NCBI RefSeq assembly: GCF_019249215.1
Contig: NZ_JAESDI010000006.1
Location: forward strand, 248,001 to 312,000
Source: Alteromonas lipotrueae
Lineage (GTDB): Bacteria; Pseudomonadota; Gammaproteobacteria; Enterobacterales; Alteromonadaceae
Direction: 5' to 3'
DNA: 64,000 nucleotides
The notes below the pieces were generated by a model. It was not told where the DNA came from. It saw nothing but the letters and a program-made list of their open reading frames with translations, and ran no database searches. The translations under genes were made by a program, and so were the position numbers. Shown piece by piece: positions 27,215-36,077 of this stretch (position 1 is its first letter; each line of letters begins with the position of its first letter).

Positions 27215-29200
27215 TTAAGACACCACACTTATTAAATCTTCTTTGCTCACCGGCTTTAGCAGCGACTGGCTAACACCTAAGTGCTTCATTGTATCTTTAT
27301 CCGGCTCGTTTCCACTGACAATAACCAACTTCGCCTTGGGCTGAATTTGGTTCAACTCGGCCGCTAAGTCATACCCGTGATAGTCGGGAAGAGTTAAATC
27401 CATTAACACATGGTCAAATACCACTTCGTTCATACGCTCAATAGCATCTGCGCCCGTATTTGCCGTAATAACATCATGGCCTTGATGTACCAAAAATAAT
27501 TGTAATAACTCAGCTGCGTCCTCATCGTCTTCTATCACTAATACCTTTTTAGAGGTGGGTTGAGCTTGAGTACTTTGAGTTACTGTTTTAACGGTTTCTA
27601 TTTTCGACACGGCTGGTCCTTGAGACCGCACTAAATATTGGTCTAGCACCTCAGTAAGGGCAGCCCGTTCAATAGGTTTTCCAATAACATTGTCAAACCC
27701 ATCATCCATTAGAGATTGTTTTAATCCTTTACGACTAGCGGCTGTGACTGCCACAACAGGTACGTTGCTCTTATGCCGTCTTATTGCATGAAGGGCTTCA
27801 ATGCCATTCATTACTGGCATGTGGATATCCATTAACACTAAATGGAAGGGGTCGTTATCTTCCTCGGCTTGTAAAACAGCCTCCAACGCTTTAACCCCGT
27901 TTTCAGCATACGCTACAGTTGCATGACATTGACTAACCAAGTGCCCTGTTAAGCGGCGAATCTCACGAATATCATCAACAATCAACACCTTGCCAGTAAC
28001 TTGTAAATCCAAATTACTGGCTTCAGCCCTGCTAGGTGGCTTAAGCGCAAGATGAGCACGACTTTGTTTGCTAATGTCACCGGGATCGATGGAGAACGAA
28101 AAGCGACTGCCTTTGCCAAAAACGGAATCTACATTAATACTTCCGCCTAGCTTAGCAACGAGTTCACGGCTTATTGCTAAACCTAAACCAGCTCCGCCAT
28201 GGTTTGCACGCATAATATCTTCGATTTGCTCAAAAGGCTGAAAGATTTTCTCTAGCTTATCTGGTGGCATGCCAATGCCGGTATCTTCAACAATAAAGTG
28301 TAACCGTTCGTTGATTTTACCAGGCGCTGGAGGGCGAACTTCTACCGTGACGGTAATGGCTCCTGTATCGGTAAATTTCACAGCGTTACTGACTAAGTTG
28401 ATTAATACCTGACGCAAACGAGTAGGGTCAGTTTCAATCACTTCAGGTATCTTGGTTTCTGCGATTACATCGAAAACAAGATCTTTATCTTTCGCTGCTA
28501 ATCGCATTAACGAGTGGATATCAGTAAGGAACGGGCCTAAATGTACCTCTTTGATATTAAGTTCAAGTTTGTCAGCCATAATGCGAGACATATCTAGAAG
28601 GTCATTTAACAGGCCAAGTAAGTGCTTTCCATTAGAGTAAATAATAGAAAGCTCTTGCGCTAAAGGGTCATTACCTTTGTCATCTAATAGCAGCTCTGTG
28701 TAACCTAAAATAGACGTAAGCGGGGTGCGAAGTTCGTGGCCTAAGTGAGCCAAAAATTTATCTTTCGCTTTGTTCTGTTGTTCTACTTTGTGTCTTTCTA
28801 ATCGCTCGTTTTCTATCTCTCGTCGCACCATGGCATAGCGAATGGTTCGCATGAAACGCGGTGACTCAATTTCTGTTTTTTGCAGGTAATCGGCTGCACC
28901 TGCTCGCATAACCAATTCGTCAACCTGAGAGTCTGACTGACCGGTTAAAATAACCACCGGAAGGTTAAACTGATTCGATTTCAGCACTTCCAACACATCT
29001 ACGGCGTTTTCTGCGCCAAGCAGATAGTCGAGCAGGCACAAGTCGAAATTACGACGTTGTAACGCGTCTATGGCGTCGGCACTGTTGGTCACCCAGGTAA
29101 GCTGAAAACGGGGTTCTTCGTATTGAAGTAAATAATCCGATGTTAGGAAATAATCATCTTCGTCATCTTCAATCAGTAAAACCCGGATAACTTCGGTCAC
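27215..29200 (-). CDS. Hybrid sensor kinase with REC-HisKA-HATPase-REC-REC architecture
   Basis: 661 residues and no membrane segment. A receiver domain (about 1-125, phosphoacceptor Asp in CLLDYLLG) is followed by HisKA (HLGHELRTPLTSILGY, His about 155), a HATPase domain with GTGxG-type DTGIGM and GGAGLGLAIS motifs, and two more receivers (Asp in LVLMDIHMP and HVLMDLTLP). With receivers at both ends it can both take and pass phosphate. An ATG at 29212 is in frame, but GGAG sits six bases before a GTG at 29200, so that GTG is the likely start. Last gene of a five-gene signalling cluster, 158 bases after the single-domain receiver. Confidence 0.9.
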   Translation of the reverse strand: MTEVIRVLLIEDDEDDYFLTSDYLLQYEEPRFQLTWVTNSADAIDALQRRNFDLCLLDYLLGAENAVDVLEVLKSNQFNLPVVILTGQSDSQVDELVMRAGAADYLQKTEIESPRFMRTIRYAMVRREIENERLERHKVEQQNKAKDKFLAHLGHELRTPLTSILGYTELLLDDKGNDPLAQELSIIYSNGKHLLGLLNDLLDMSRIMADKLELNIKEVHLGPFLTDIHSLMRLAAKDKDLVFDVIAETKIPEVIETDPTRLRQVLINLVSNAVKFTDTGAITVTVEVRPPAPGKINERLHFIVEDTGIGMPPDKLEKIFQPFEQIEDIMRANHGGAGLGLAISRELVAKLGGSINVDSVFGKGSRFSFSIDPGDISKQSRAHLALKPPSRAEASNLDLQVTGKVLIVDDIREIRRLTGHLVSQCHATVAYAENGVKALEAVLQAEEDNDPFHLVLMDIHMPVMNGIEALHAIRRHKSNVPVVAVTAASRKGLKQSLMDDGFDNVIGKPIERAALTEVLDQYLVRSQGPAVSKIETVKTVTQSTQAQPTSKKVLVIEDDEDAAELLQLFLVHQGHDVITANTGADAIERMNEVVFDHVLMDLTLPDYHGYDLAAELNQIQPKAKLVIVSGNEPDKDTMKHLGVSQSLLKPVSKEDLISVVS

Positions 29201-29358
29201 TGTGCGCTCCATAAAACATTTGGTCGTAACTTAGCGCTGAATAGCTAGCGCTTTCAAACATAGCGGCCCTAATGGTTAGCGCCGTACAACATGAGTAACA
29301 ATTTACTGAGCCCAAAATATTGACTCATAACAGCTTGAATCGAATAAATATGATTCAA

Positions 29359-29811
29359 TTAATCGTGTGGCAATTCTACAAATTCAATCCAGTAGCGACC
29401 TAGTGCGCGCATTAGCTCGACGAGTCCTTCGAAGTTCACAGGTTTAGTGATATAGGAAGCACAGCCCAAGTCATATCCACGAAGCATGTCTTCTTCTTCT
29501 TTAGATGTAGTCAGAATGACCACTGGGATGCCACGTAATTTAGGATCGGTTTTCAATTCTTGTAACGCTTCTCTGCCGTCTTTACGTGGCATGTTGAGGT
29601 CTAACAGAATTAAACTGGGGCGGGGCGCTTTGCTCGCATCTGTATATTTACCTTCGTGGCGTAAAAATTCGAGTAACTCCACGCCATCTTCAACACAAAA
29701 TAAGTTGTTTAACACACGGCTTTCTTTCAATGCGTCAACGGTTAATAGACGATCGTCCTCATCGTCATCTGCCATAAGAATATTAATTGGTTGGGTTTGT
29801 TTACGCGTCAT
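29359..29811 (-). CDS. Single-domain response regulator (Rcp1-like receiver)
   Basis: 150 residues, one receiver domain with no output. The acidic pocket DDDEDD, the phosphoacceptor Asp71 in LLDLNMP, the Thr in ILTTS and the Lys in YITKPVN are all present. The start overlaps the end of the CHASE3 kinase gene, and GGAGA lies eight bases upstream. Together they indicate that the kinase and this receiver are a pair; the receiver likely relays to other members of the cluster. Confidence 0.92.
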   Translation of the reverse strand: MTRKQTQPINILMADDDEDDRLLTVDALKESRVLNNLFCVEDGVELLEFLRHEGKYTDASKAPRPSLILLDLNMPRKDGREALQELKTDPKLRGIPVVILTTSKEEEDMLRGYDLGCASYITKPVNFEGLVELMRALGRYWIEFVELPHD

Positions 29812-31315
29812 GTGTGGTATCTCCATTATTATTTAGAGAGCCAAAAGGCTCACTGTTTGTTGGCAGAAGGATAGTAAAGGTTGCCCCTTTTCCTGGCGAG
29901 CTTTTTGCCGAAATTTGTCCATTGTGACGTTCAACAATGCGTCGGCATACCGCTAGGCCAATCCCCGTTCCTTTGTATTCGCTTCTTCCGTGTAAGCGTT
30001 GAAATGGGGCAAAAATCTTTTCTGCAAAACTTTGTTCAAAGCCAATGCCGTTGTCTGAAATTTGAATTTTAATCCAGTCATACTCGTCAGCTAACAATAT
30101 GTCTTTCATGTCAGCTTCACTTGGTGTTGTAGCTGTAATTTCAATAAGAGGCTCTTTGTCAGCGGTTTGAAATTTCAGAGCGTTAGATAACAAGTTTAGA
30201 AACAGCTGATCAATTTGTGATTTGTCTGCGCGAATAGTTGGAATATCCTGCACAACAACATTGGCACCTTTTTCTTCGATGGCTATTTCTAAATCACCTA
30301 GTACACCATCGATAACTTCACCGACATTCACTTGCTCGAAATCTTTGCCTCGTGTAGAAACCCGAGAAAAAGACAAAAGGTCAGAAATCAACATAGACAT
30401 ACGCTCTGCCGCATTAAGCATACGGGCAAGAAAGTCTTGTCCACGTTCATCCATTACATCTTTGTAGCCAGAGTCTAATCGGTTACCGAATGCGCGAATT
30501 TTACGAAGCGGCTCTTGAAGATCGTGAGACGCCACAAAGGCAAAGTCTTCAAGCTCTCGGTTACTGCGGGCTAATTCATCTGAGTAAATTCGTAGTTCCT
30601 GAGTTCGTTCTGAAATTTTATGTTCTAGGTCTTCATTAACGTCAACAAGGGTATCTTTATGCTTTTCATTTTCTCGAATGTTGGCTTTTAACAACAAGAA
30701 GATTGAGATAATAAGAAATAGAGTGGTACCGGAAGAGATTAATAGTGTATTCACCGAGTCACGCCTTAGCTTCATTAAGCTTGCTAGGTGCGTGCCTTGG
30801 ATATCTCTTTCAGACGAATCAATGCGTTCGAACATGTTCTCAAAATCGTTGTATAAATCAAGGCCCCTATCACTTTCAAGCAAGGTGAAGGCTTGATTTA
30901 AATCACCTACTCTTACCAGCTCTACAATCCGGACCATACCATTTATTTTAACGCGGGTAAGGGCGAGTAATTTTTCAATTCGTTGCGACTGTTGCGGCAG
31001 GTCGGATGCTAACGCACTTACTTCAACTTCGTCTGCTAACGCAGTGAAATTGTTTAAGGTTTCGGTGTATTCCTCAAGGTAGGCTTCGTCTTCGGTAAGA
31101 AGGAAACCTCGTGTGCCAGATTCGGCGCGCAACACGGCCACATGCAACTTGTTCACCGCACTTATCACGCGGCTTGTGGTAAACAAACGCGCTTCAAGGG
31201 CTGACAAGTCATCAAGGGTTTGAACCACATAAAATGAATTCGCAGTAATAATAGCAATCACGAATACCACCATGATCACCCAGCTGTATAGCGAAGACAA
31301 AACTTTGTTAAGCAT
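29801..31315 (-). CDS. CHASE3-domain sensor histidine kinase
   Basis: 504 residues. A membrane helix (about 10-30) leads into a periplasmic CHASE3 domain (about 35-170, with ESGTRGFLL), a second helix (about 180-200), a coiled coil, HisKA (FVASHDLQEPLRKIRAF) and HATPase (DNGIGF, GTGIGLAVCRRIV). The ATG at 31315 lies five bases after the stop of the small His-box gene; a TTG at 31342 is inside that gene and less likely. It overlaps the receiver gene at its 3' end. The signal is unknown. The H-box and small receiver partner resemble phytochrome-type kinase/Rcp1 pairs. Confidence 0.9.
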   Translation of the reverse strand: MLNKVLSSLYSWVIMVVFVIAIITANSFYVVQTLDDLSALEARLFTTSRVISAVNKLHVAVLRAESGTRGFLLTEDEAYLEEYTETLNNFTALADEVEVSALASDLPQQSQRIEKLLALTRVKINGMVRIVELVRVGDLNQAFTLLESDRGLDLYNDFENMFERIDSSERDIQGTHLASLMKLRRDSVNTLLISSGTTLFLIISIFLLLKANIRENEKHKDTLVDVNEDLEHKISERTQELRIYSDELARSNRELEDFAFVASHDLQEPLRKIRAFGNRLDSGYKDVMDERGQDFLARMLNAAERMSMLISDLLSFSRVSTRGKDFEQVNVGEVIDGVLGDLEIAIEEKGANVVVQDIPTIRADKSQIDQLFLNLLSNALKFQTADKEPLIEITATTPSEADMKDILLADEYDWIKIQISDNGIGFEQSFAEKIFAPFQRLHGRSEYKGTGIGLAVCRRIVERHNGQISAKSSPGKGATFTILLPTNSEPFGSLNNNGDTTHDA

Positions 31316-31319
31316 TACA

Positions 31320-31544
31320 TCAATCCAATAATGTGTCGCCAAAATCTGAAGTCATTTCAGAAAGGGAGTCACTGCAATCTTTTGCACTGGAAATTATTTT
31401 ATCCAATGCTGCCATCGCTTTTTGGGCGGGAACTTCGCCATTAAGCGCCATTTTTACCAATTCAGCTTGCATAGAAATGCGATTCAGGGGTTTGCGTGCA
31501 TCGTGTACATAGGTGCTCAATCGGGCAAACTCATCTTCTGTCAT
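31320..31544 (-). CDS. Free-standing histidine-box (HisKA-like DHp) protein
   Basis: 74 residues. The first helix carries YVHDARKPLNRISMQAEL, which has the H-x-x-R-x-P-L-N pattern of a kinase H-box, with His at about residue 14. A second helix (ALDKIISSAKDCSDSLSEM) would complete a two-helix dimerisation domain. There is no ATP-binding domain in it or in frame with it. AGGAAAAAG lies at the right spacing before the ATG. It sits between the sigma-54 regulator and the CHASE3 kinase on the same strand, separated by 17 and 4 bases. I infer a phosphotransfer or inhibitory partner; it could be a decayed kinase remnant. Confidence 0.75.
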   Translation of the reverse strand: MTEDEFARLSTYVHDARKPLNRISMQAELVKMALNGEVPAQKAMAALDKIISSAKDCSDSLSEMTSDFGDTLLD

Positions 31545-31561
31545 AACTTTTTCCTGCCTTA

Positions 31562-32893
31562 TTAGTCTTCTTTGACCAAATCGCCATACGCGTGAAGTCG
31601 ATTGTATAGGGTCTTAGTACTTATCCCGAGCATGTCAGCGGCCATGGTCTTATTTCCATTTACTTTCTCAAGCGTGGCGTAAATAAGTTCCTTTTCAACA
31701 TCCTCAATAGTACGTCCAGCTTGAAGTGCTGGCGCTGTACTTTGCTTTTTAGCAAAAGGCGACTCTATGGTTTTAGGAAGCTCTATCACTTGTTTTGTCG
31801 GGTCGCTCATAATGGCTGCACGGTGAACAAAGTGCCTTAATTCACGCACGTTACCCGGCCAATCATAGGCTTGTAAGGTGTTTAGCTGACTTTCTTGCCA
31901 ACTAAATTCAGAACCATTGTCTTTATTAAATTCTTCAATAAAGGTTTTAGCTAATAGAGGAATGTCTTCTTTGCGTTCGCGCAAAGTGGGTATGGTGATT
32001 GGAAACACCGCGAGTCTGAAGTAGATATCTTCACGTAGCACTTTGCTTTGTGCAATTTCTTCCATGGTTCGGTTGGTGGCTGACACTACGCGGCAATTAA
32101 CCGGTATGGTTTTAGTACCGCCAACACGAATAACCACTTTATTTTCCAACACGCGTAGTAAGTTAGGCTGCATGTCGATAGGCATTTCAGTGATTTCATC
32201 TAAGAATAAACACCCGCCTTCAGCTTGTTCAAAAACTCCTTCTTTACGGCCAACTGCACCAGTAAAGGCGCCTTTTTCATGGCCAAATAATTCGCTACCA
32301 ATCAGTTCTTTTGAAAAGGCACCACAGTTAGTGACGACATAAGGCCCTTCACTTTGAGAGGCGCGGTGAATGGCGGCTGCCACTACCTCTTTACCTACAC
32401 CACTTTCGCCAAGCAGCATGACGTTAGCGCTCGTTCTGCTCACTCTTTCAATTAGTTTGTAGAGTTCTTTCATTGGCGCAGACTCGCCAATAAGTAAGTC
32501 GAAATGCTTTTCGATTTTTTCGCTGGTATCTTCAGCAACTTTAGGTTTCCCCGTTAATACCGCTTCAATGTCTTCACGTTGAATAGGTTTAACAAGGTAA
32601 TCAATATTGGGGCCACATAAGCCTTTAATGACACCTTTTACCGATGGGTGTCCGGTAATAAGGGTAATACGTGGGCGTTTAGGAAGGGCGTTAAGTTCAT
32701 CGAACAAGTGCGCGCCGCTGCCATCTGGCAACATGAAATCAAGTAATACATGATCGAAAGTTTCTTTCTTTAACCAGTCTCGCGCTTCGCCTAATGTGGC
32801 TGCGGTTAGTACTTCGTGACCGAGAAACTCAATAATAGTGCAGGCCACCTCGGTAAACTCGGCATCATCATCTACAAGTAAAACAGTTAACAC
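31562..32893 (-). CDS. Sigma-54-dependent response regulator (NtrC family)
   Basis: 443 residues. Receiver domain (1-120; phosphoacceptor Asp52 in LLDFMLP), AAA+ sigma-54 activation domain (about 135-370) with Walker A GESGVGKE, the sigma-54-contacting GAFTGA loop and Walker B GCLFLDEI, then a C-terminal Fis-type helix-turn-helix (MAADMLGISTKTLYNRL). The frame extends to a GTG at 32923, but AAGGGA precedes a GTG at 32893 that begins right at the receiver fold. First gene of the five-gene phosphorelay. A sigma-54 promoter motif lies on the opposite strand 0.3 kb upstream. Confidence 0.94.
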   Translation of the reverse strand: MLTVLLVDDDAEFTEVACTIIEFLGHEVLTAATLGEARDWLKKETFDHVLLDFMLPDGSGAHLFDELNALPKRPRITLITGHPSVKGVIKGLCGPNIDYLVKPIQREDIEAVLTGKPKVAEDTSEKIEKHFDLLIGESAPMKELYKLIERVSRTSANVMLLGESGVGKEVVAAAIHRASQSEGPYVVTNCGAFSKELIGSELFGHEKGAFTGAVGRKEGVFEQAEGGCLFLDEITEMPIDMQPNLLRVLENKVVIRVGGTKTIPVNCRVVSATNRTMEEIAQSKVLREDIYFRLAVFPITIPTLRERKEDIPLLAKTFIEEFNKDNGSEFSWQESQLNTLQAYDWPGNVRELRHFVHRAAIMSDPTKQVIELPKTIESPFAKKQSTAPALQAGRTIEDVEKELIYATLEKVNGNKTMAADMLGISTKTLYNRLHAYGDLVKED

Positions 32894-33144
32894 TTGAATA
32901 TCCCTTCTGTAATGACCAACCACTTCCTGATAGCTACACTAAGTGACTTGGGTAGGTGAATTGACCAGATTTTATAATTATTTGTGCATTATTACATTCA
33001 AACGTAGACCTTGTCGCATTCATACTCAACTTTGGTTGAACAATGCAGCAATATCTTTTAGCTAGCGTTACGATGCGTTCCACGCATTAAATTAAACGAT
33101 GGCTAGCTAAATATAATCCGCACACCGACATATCTTTACCTGAT

Positions 33145-33187
33145 AAAGCACAGATTGTGCCGTTTGCTACCAAAAAAGCACAGATTG
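33145..33187 (+). repeat. 13-bp direct repeat, candidate enhancer sites for the sigma-54 activator
   Basis: AAAGCACAGATTG occurs exactly at 33145-33157 and 33175-33187, 30 bases apart (about three helical turns) and 20-62 bases upstream of the sigma-54 promoter motif. The surrounding 32894-33470 region (577 bases) contains no convincing gene. Confidence 0.55.
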
Positions 33188-33206
33188 AAACAGCGACCAA
33201 CTCCAA

Positions 33207-33222
33207 TGGCACAATTATCGCA
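33207..33222 (+). promoter_or_regulatory. Sigma-54 promoter motif upstream of the ExoD gene
   Basis: TGGCACAATTATCGCA has GG and GC separated by exactly ten bases, matching the -24/-12 elements, with TGGCAC perfect and one mismatch in the -12 box (TCGCA for TTGCA). Predicted start about 33233, leaving a 238-base leader before the exoD-like ATG. Confidence 0.55.
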
Positions 33223-33470
33223 TTGTCATTCGCATTGTAGCTCTGTAACCGAATGCGAAAACTCAGCGCTAATGTCCAAATTTCTGAAAAATTTATCTCA
33301 GATTTTTACCTGTAGTCAGCGTTAAGTATAAGCGGTGTGTACGGTGATATTGCTCAACAAGTTTATTTATTGATGGAATAACCAAAGCGTATTGCGCTTC
33401 GCTATCACCCAAGACGCATAGGTTTCGATGGAAATAAGGCAGTTGTCTTAGCCATATATAGGGAATGAAA

Positions 33471-34076
33471 ATGTTTAAGGAAACCGGTGCAAGATCAATG
33501 ACACTTTATGAGTTGTTGGGAAAGATGCAGCCTAAAAACACCACTGATGTTATGGCGTTTTCCGAGTTTTGGAATGCCATGGAAAAAAGGGGGTTTGGAC
33601 CCATGTTAGCTTTGCCTGCGTTTATTGCGGCAACGCCCATAGGAGCCATCCCCGGTGTGCCCACCATTACCGGTGTGACAATTTTACTGATAGCAATGCA
33701 AATTTTACTCGGTCGACGTCACCCGTGGCTTCCCGCTACCATTATGAAAATTGAAATGGATGCTGAGCGAATAGAATTTTTGGTTAATAAAATGAAACCC
33801 GTGGCGGTAAGGTTTGATCGTTTCTTAATGCCACGCTGGTTTTTTATGCGTCAACCTGTGTTTCGTTCTCTCATTGCGCTGAGCTGCGCGGCTTGTGGAT
33901 TGATGATGGTGCCATTAGAGTTAGTGCCGTTCATGGGGTTAATACCGGCGTTTGCAGTATTGATTATGGCTATAGGTATGGCAACAGATGACGGTGCGGT
34001 AGCACTATTTGGATTGTCCATTGCCCTATTTGGCTTTTTGTATGGGGGCCAACAATTAGCGCTAGGTATTGGATAG
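33471..34076 (+). CDS. ExoD-family exopolysaccharide synthesis protein
   Basis: 201 residues with four or five membrane helices. The signature PAFIAATPIGAIPGVPT and LLGRRHPWLP, then GLIPAFAVLIMAIGMATDDGA, match the ExoD family (PF06055), linked to exopolysaccharide production and alkaline tolerance in rhizobia. An ATG at 33465 leaves only one base after AGGGA, so the ATG at 33471 is preferred. The gene is the only one downstream of the sigma-54 promoter motif and diverges from the sigma-54 regulator. Inner membrane. Confidence 0.85.
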   Translation: MFKETGARSMTLYELLGKMQPKNTTDVMAFSEFWNAMEKRGFGPMLALPAFIAATPIGAIPGVPTITGVTILLIAMQILLGRRHPWLPATIMKIEMDAERIEFLVNKMKPVAVRFDRFLMPRWFFMRQPVFRSLIALSCAACGLMMVPLELVPFMGLIPAFAVLIMAIGMATDDGAVALFGLSIALFGFLYGGQQLALGIG

Positions 34077-34148
34077 GCGAACTCAGCTTTCAATTACAGA
34101 ACAAAAAATTAAGTATAATTCGGCGCTAACAGGTTGCCACTGCTTAAG

Positions 34149-35084
34149 CTACCGCTGTAAAGACTCTACGCATTGTTCAAGCATGCCATCAGCAGAAGGA
34201 AGCTGCATCGATTGGTATCGAAGTTCACCGATAAAGCTTCTCGCTGCGGGCCCTAGACCATCGCCATCTTCGAATGTGAGATAAAGCATAGCGCGGCGTA
34301 AACCGCTGCTGCTATCAAGAGGTAGTGGCAGCAATAGCCCTTCTTCTAATTCTTTTTTAATGATAGCGATAGGTAACCAAGCAAATCCAAGTCCTTGAGA
34401 AATCATATCTACTGACGTTCTAATGTGGCTAACCGTCCAGCGTTGCTCAGCGCCAAGCCAACCTGCATCAACTTTACGTTCAGCCGATGAATCCCTTACT
34501 ACAATTTGACGATGCGACTTCAAATCTTCTAGTGTTAACGCACGGTCGAGAGCGTGCAAAGGATGATCGACATGCGCTACAGCGGCAAAGTCTATCTCGC
34601 ATAAATCTTCACTGAATCCGCCGGGGTAGGGGAAAGGTGAAATCGCGATATCGACATTGCCACTATCAAGCAAGGAGTTAGCGCCGCTTAACACGGTTTC
34701 TTCAATCTCGATACGTAGAAGAGGAAATTCTTCAGACACTTTGCTCAATACATTATAAAGTAAGTCTGATGGGAAAATGATATCAACAGCGATGCGAAGA
34801 AGGGTTTCGGTTCCCGCTTGTAAGCTAGCCGCTACAGCTTCTAACTTCTGAGCTTCATTTAATACAAACGCCGCTCGCCGATACATTAACTCGCCTTGAG
34901 GAGAGAGTTTTACTTTACGCCCACTGTTTTCAAACAGCACAACGCCAATGGCGTTTTCTAACTTTTGAACTGCGTGATGCACACTAGATTGGCTCTTGTG
35001 CACTAATGCGGCAGCTTGATTGAAGCCTCCCGCATCAACCACTGCCTTAAACATGCGCCACTGTTCTAACGTAGATTTTAACAT
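34149..35084 (-). CDS. LysR-family transcriptional regulator
   Basis: 311 residues. N-terminal winged helix-turn-helix (FNQAAALVHKSQSSVHHAVQKLE, about 18-40) and a LysR effector-binding domain. Target genes are unknown. It lies 73 bases downstream of the rhodanese gene on the same strand, so both may share a transcript, and it converges with the ExoD gene. Confidence 0.9.
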   Translation of the reverse strand: MLKSTLEQWRMFKAVVDAGGFNQAAALVHKSQSSVHHAVQKLENAIGVVLFENSGRKVKLSPQGELMYRRAAFVLNEAQKLEAVAASLQAGTETLLRIAVDIIFPSDLLYNVLSKVSEEFPLLRIEIEETVLSGANSLLDSGNVDIAISPFPYPGGFSEDLCEIDFAAVAHVDHPLHALDRALTLEDLKSHRQIVVRDSSAERKVDAGWLGAEQRWTVSHIRTSVDMISQGLGFAWLPIAIIKKELEEGLLLPLPLDSSSGLRRAMLYLTFEDGDGLGPAARSFIGELRYQSMQLPSADGMLEQCVESLQR

Positions 35085-35157
35085 CCGCGAGCTCTAATCG
35101 ATTATTCTGTCACAGTATAGCGCGGTTATACCACAAGCGGCCAGAGGCTGTCAGCGC

Positions 35158-35508
35158 TTATGCGTCGGTGGCTTGCTTAATATCGCTAATTGAACACGTT
35201 ACCACGCTCACGTTGTCATACCCCATGTTCATTAGCTGTTCGGCAGCTAACTTAGCACGAATGCCTGAGGCGCAATGAATATAGATTGGAAATTTAGCAT
35301 CTTTACATTTTTCGATAACTTTCATCTCAAGTACGCCACGAGGAATATTTAACGCAGCTTCTACAGGGCTAGAAGCTGCCTCTGCGGGTTCACGAACATC
35401 TAGTAATAACCCATGATTAGAAGATATTTCCTGCATTGCTTCTTTAGCCGTTATACAACGAATGGGGAAAGGGATATTGGCGATTCTAGTACTGATATCA
35501 ATTAACAT
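35158..35508 (-). CDS. Rhodanese-domain sulfurtransferase
   Basis: 116 residues, one rhodanese domain. The catalytic Cys79 lies in HCASGIRAK and the DVREPAE motif is present. No signal peptide. AAGGTG lies five bases before the ATG. It diverges from an ArsR-family repressor with two Cys, separated by 187 bases that include a palindromic operator. That pairing is typical of sulfide/persulfide-responsive systems, so a role in sulfur-sulfane handling is inferred. Confidence 0.88.
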   Translation of the reverse strand: MLIDISTRIANIPFPIRCITAKEAMQEISSNHGLLLDVREPAEAASSPVEAALNIPRGVLEMKVIEKCKDAKFPIYIHCASGIRAKLAAEQLMNMGYDNVSVVTCSISDIKQATDA

Positions 35509-35611
35509 TGAGGCACCTTGAAGAATAATAATAAGTTTACTATATAAGGAATGCGCTATATTTTCTACCTTCTGCTTTTATTATATTTTTATAAAAAAGT
35601 GACATTGAGTT

Positions 35612-35647
35612 TTGGCGTTCACCGCTATAGTAGTATACTTTAGTATA
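35612..35647 (+). promoter_or_regulatory. arsR-type promoter with overlapping palindromic operator
   Basis: TTGGCG (35612-35617) and a perfect TATACT -10 (35634-35639) are 16 bases apart. The -10 is the left half of the perfect dyad TATACT-TT-AGTATA (35634-35647), so the bound repressor would block polymerase. The site can also serve the divergent rhodanese gene. Confidence 0.6.
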
Positions 35648-35695
35648 AGGTGGCAGGGTGGTAGCCTGTTTACGTAACTTTATAAGTGAGTTGTT

Positions 35696-36037
35696 ATGAC
35701 TGATAATTTAGCCGTTGATGATTTATCTGTGAATATGAGCGAAATGGCTCAATATACAATGGAAGCTGAGCTTTATCTTAAGCAGTTGGCAAATAAAACC
35801 CGTTTAATGGTGTTGTGTTCTTTAATGGACAAAGAGTTATCTGTTACTCAAATGTTAGACCATGTAGACGTTTCACAGCCAGTAATTTCACAGCATCTAG
35901 CACTATTAAGAGAATCTAAAATGGTGGCCACACGCCGAGACGGACAAACCATTTATTATCGATTGGCCGATGAAAGGGTGAAGCAAACCATAGGCTTGCT
36001 CCACAAGTTCTTTTGCGCTCAGAACGACTTAACTTAA
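35696..36037 (+). CDS. ArsR-family repressor, SqrR/BigR-like with two redox cysteines
   Basis: 113 residues. Winged helix domain with recognition helix VSQPVISQHLALLRES and RRDGQTIYYRL wing. Cys41 (in RLMVLC) and Cys107 (in KFFC) are placed as in persulfide-sensing SqrR/BigR repressors. No metal-site CxC is present. Location beside a rhodanese gene supports sulfide or persulfide sensing. An operator overlaps its own promoter, implying autorepression. Confidence 0.85.
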   Translation: MTDNLAVDDLSVNMSEMAQYTMEAELYLKQLANKTRLMVLCSLMDKELSVTQMLDHVDVSQPVISQHLALLRESKMVATRRDGQTIYYRLADERVKQTIGLLHKFFCAQNDLT

Positions 36038-36077
36038 CTGATAGTTAATCGCTCTTGTTCGAATTGTACTCGTCCAG

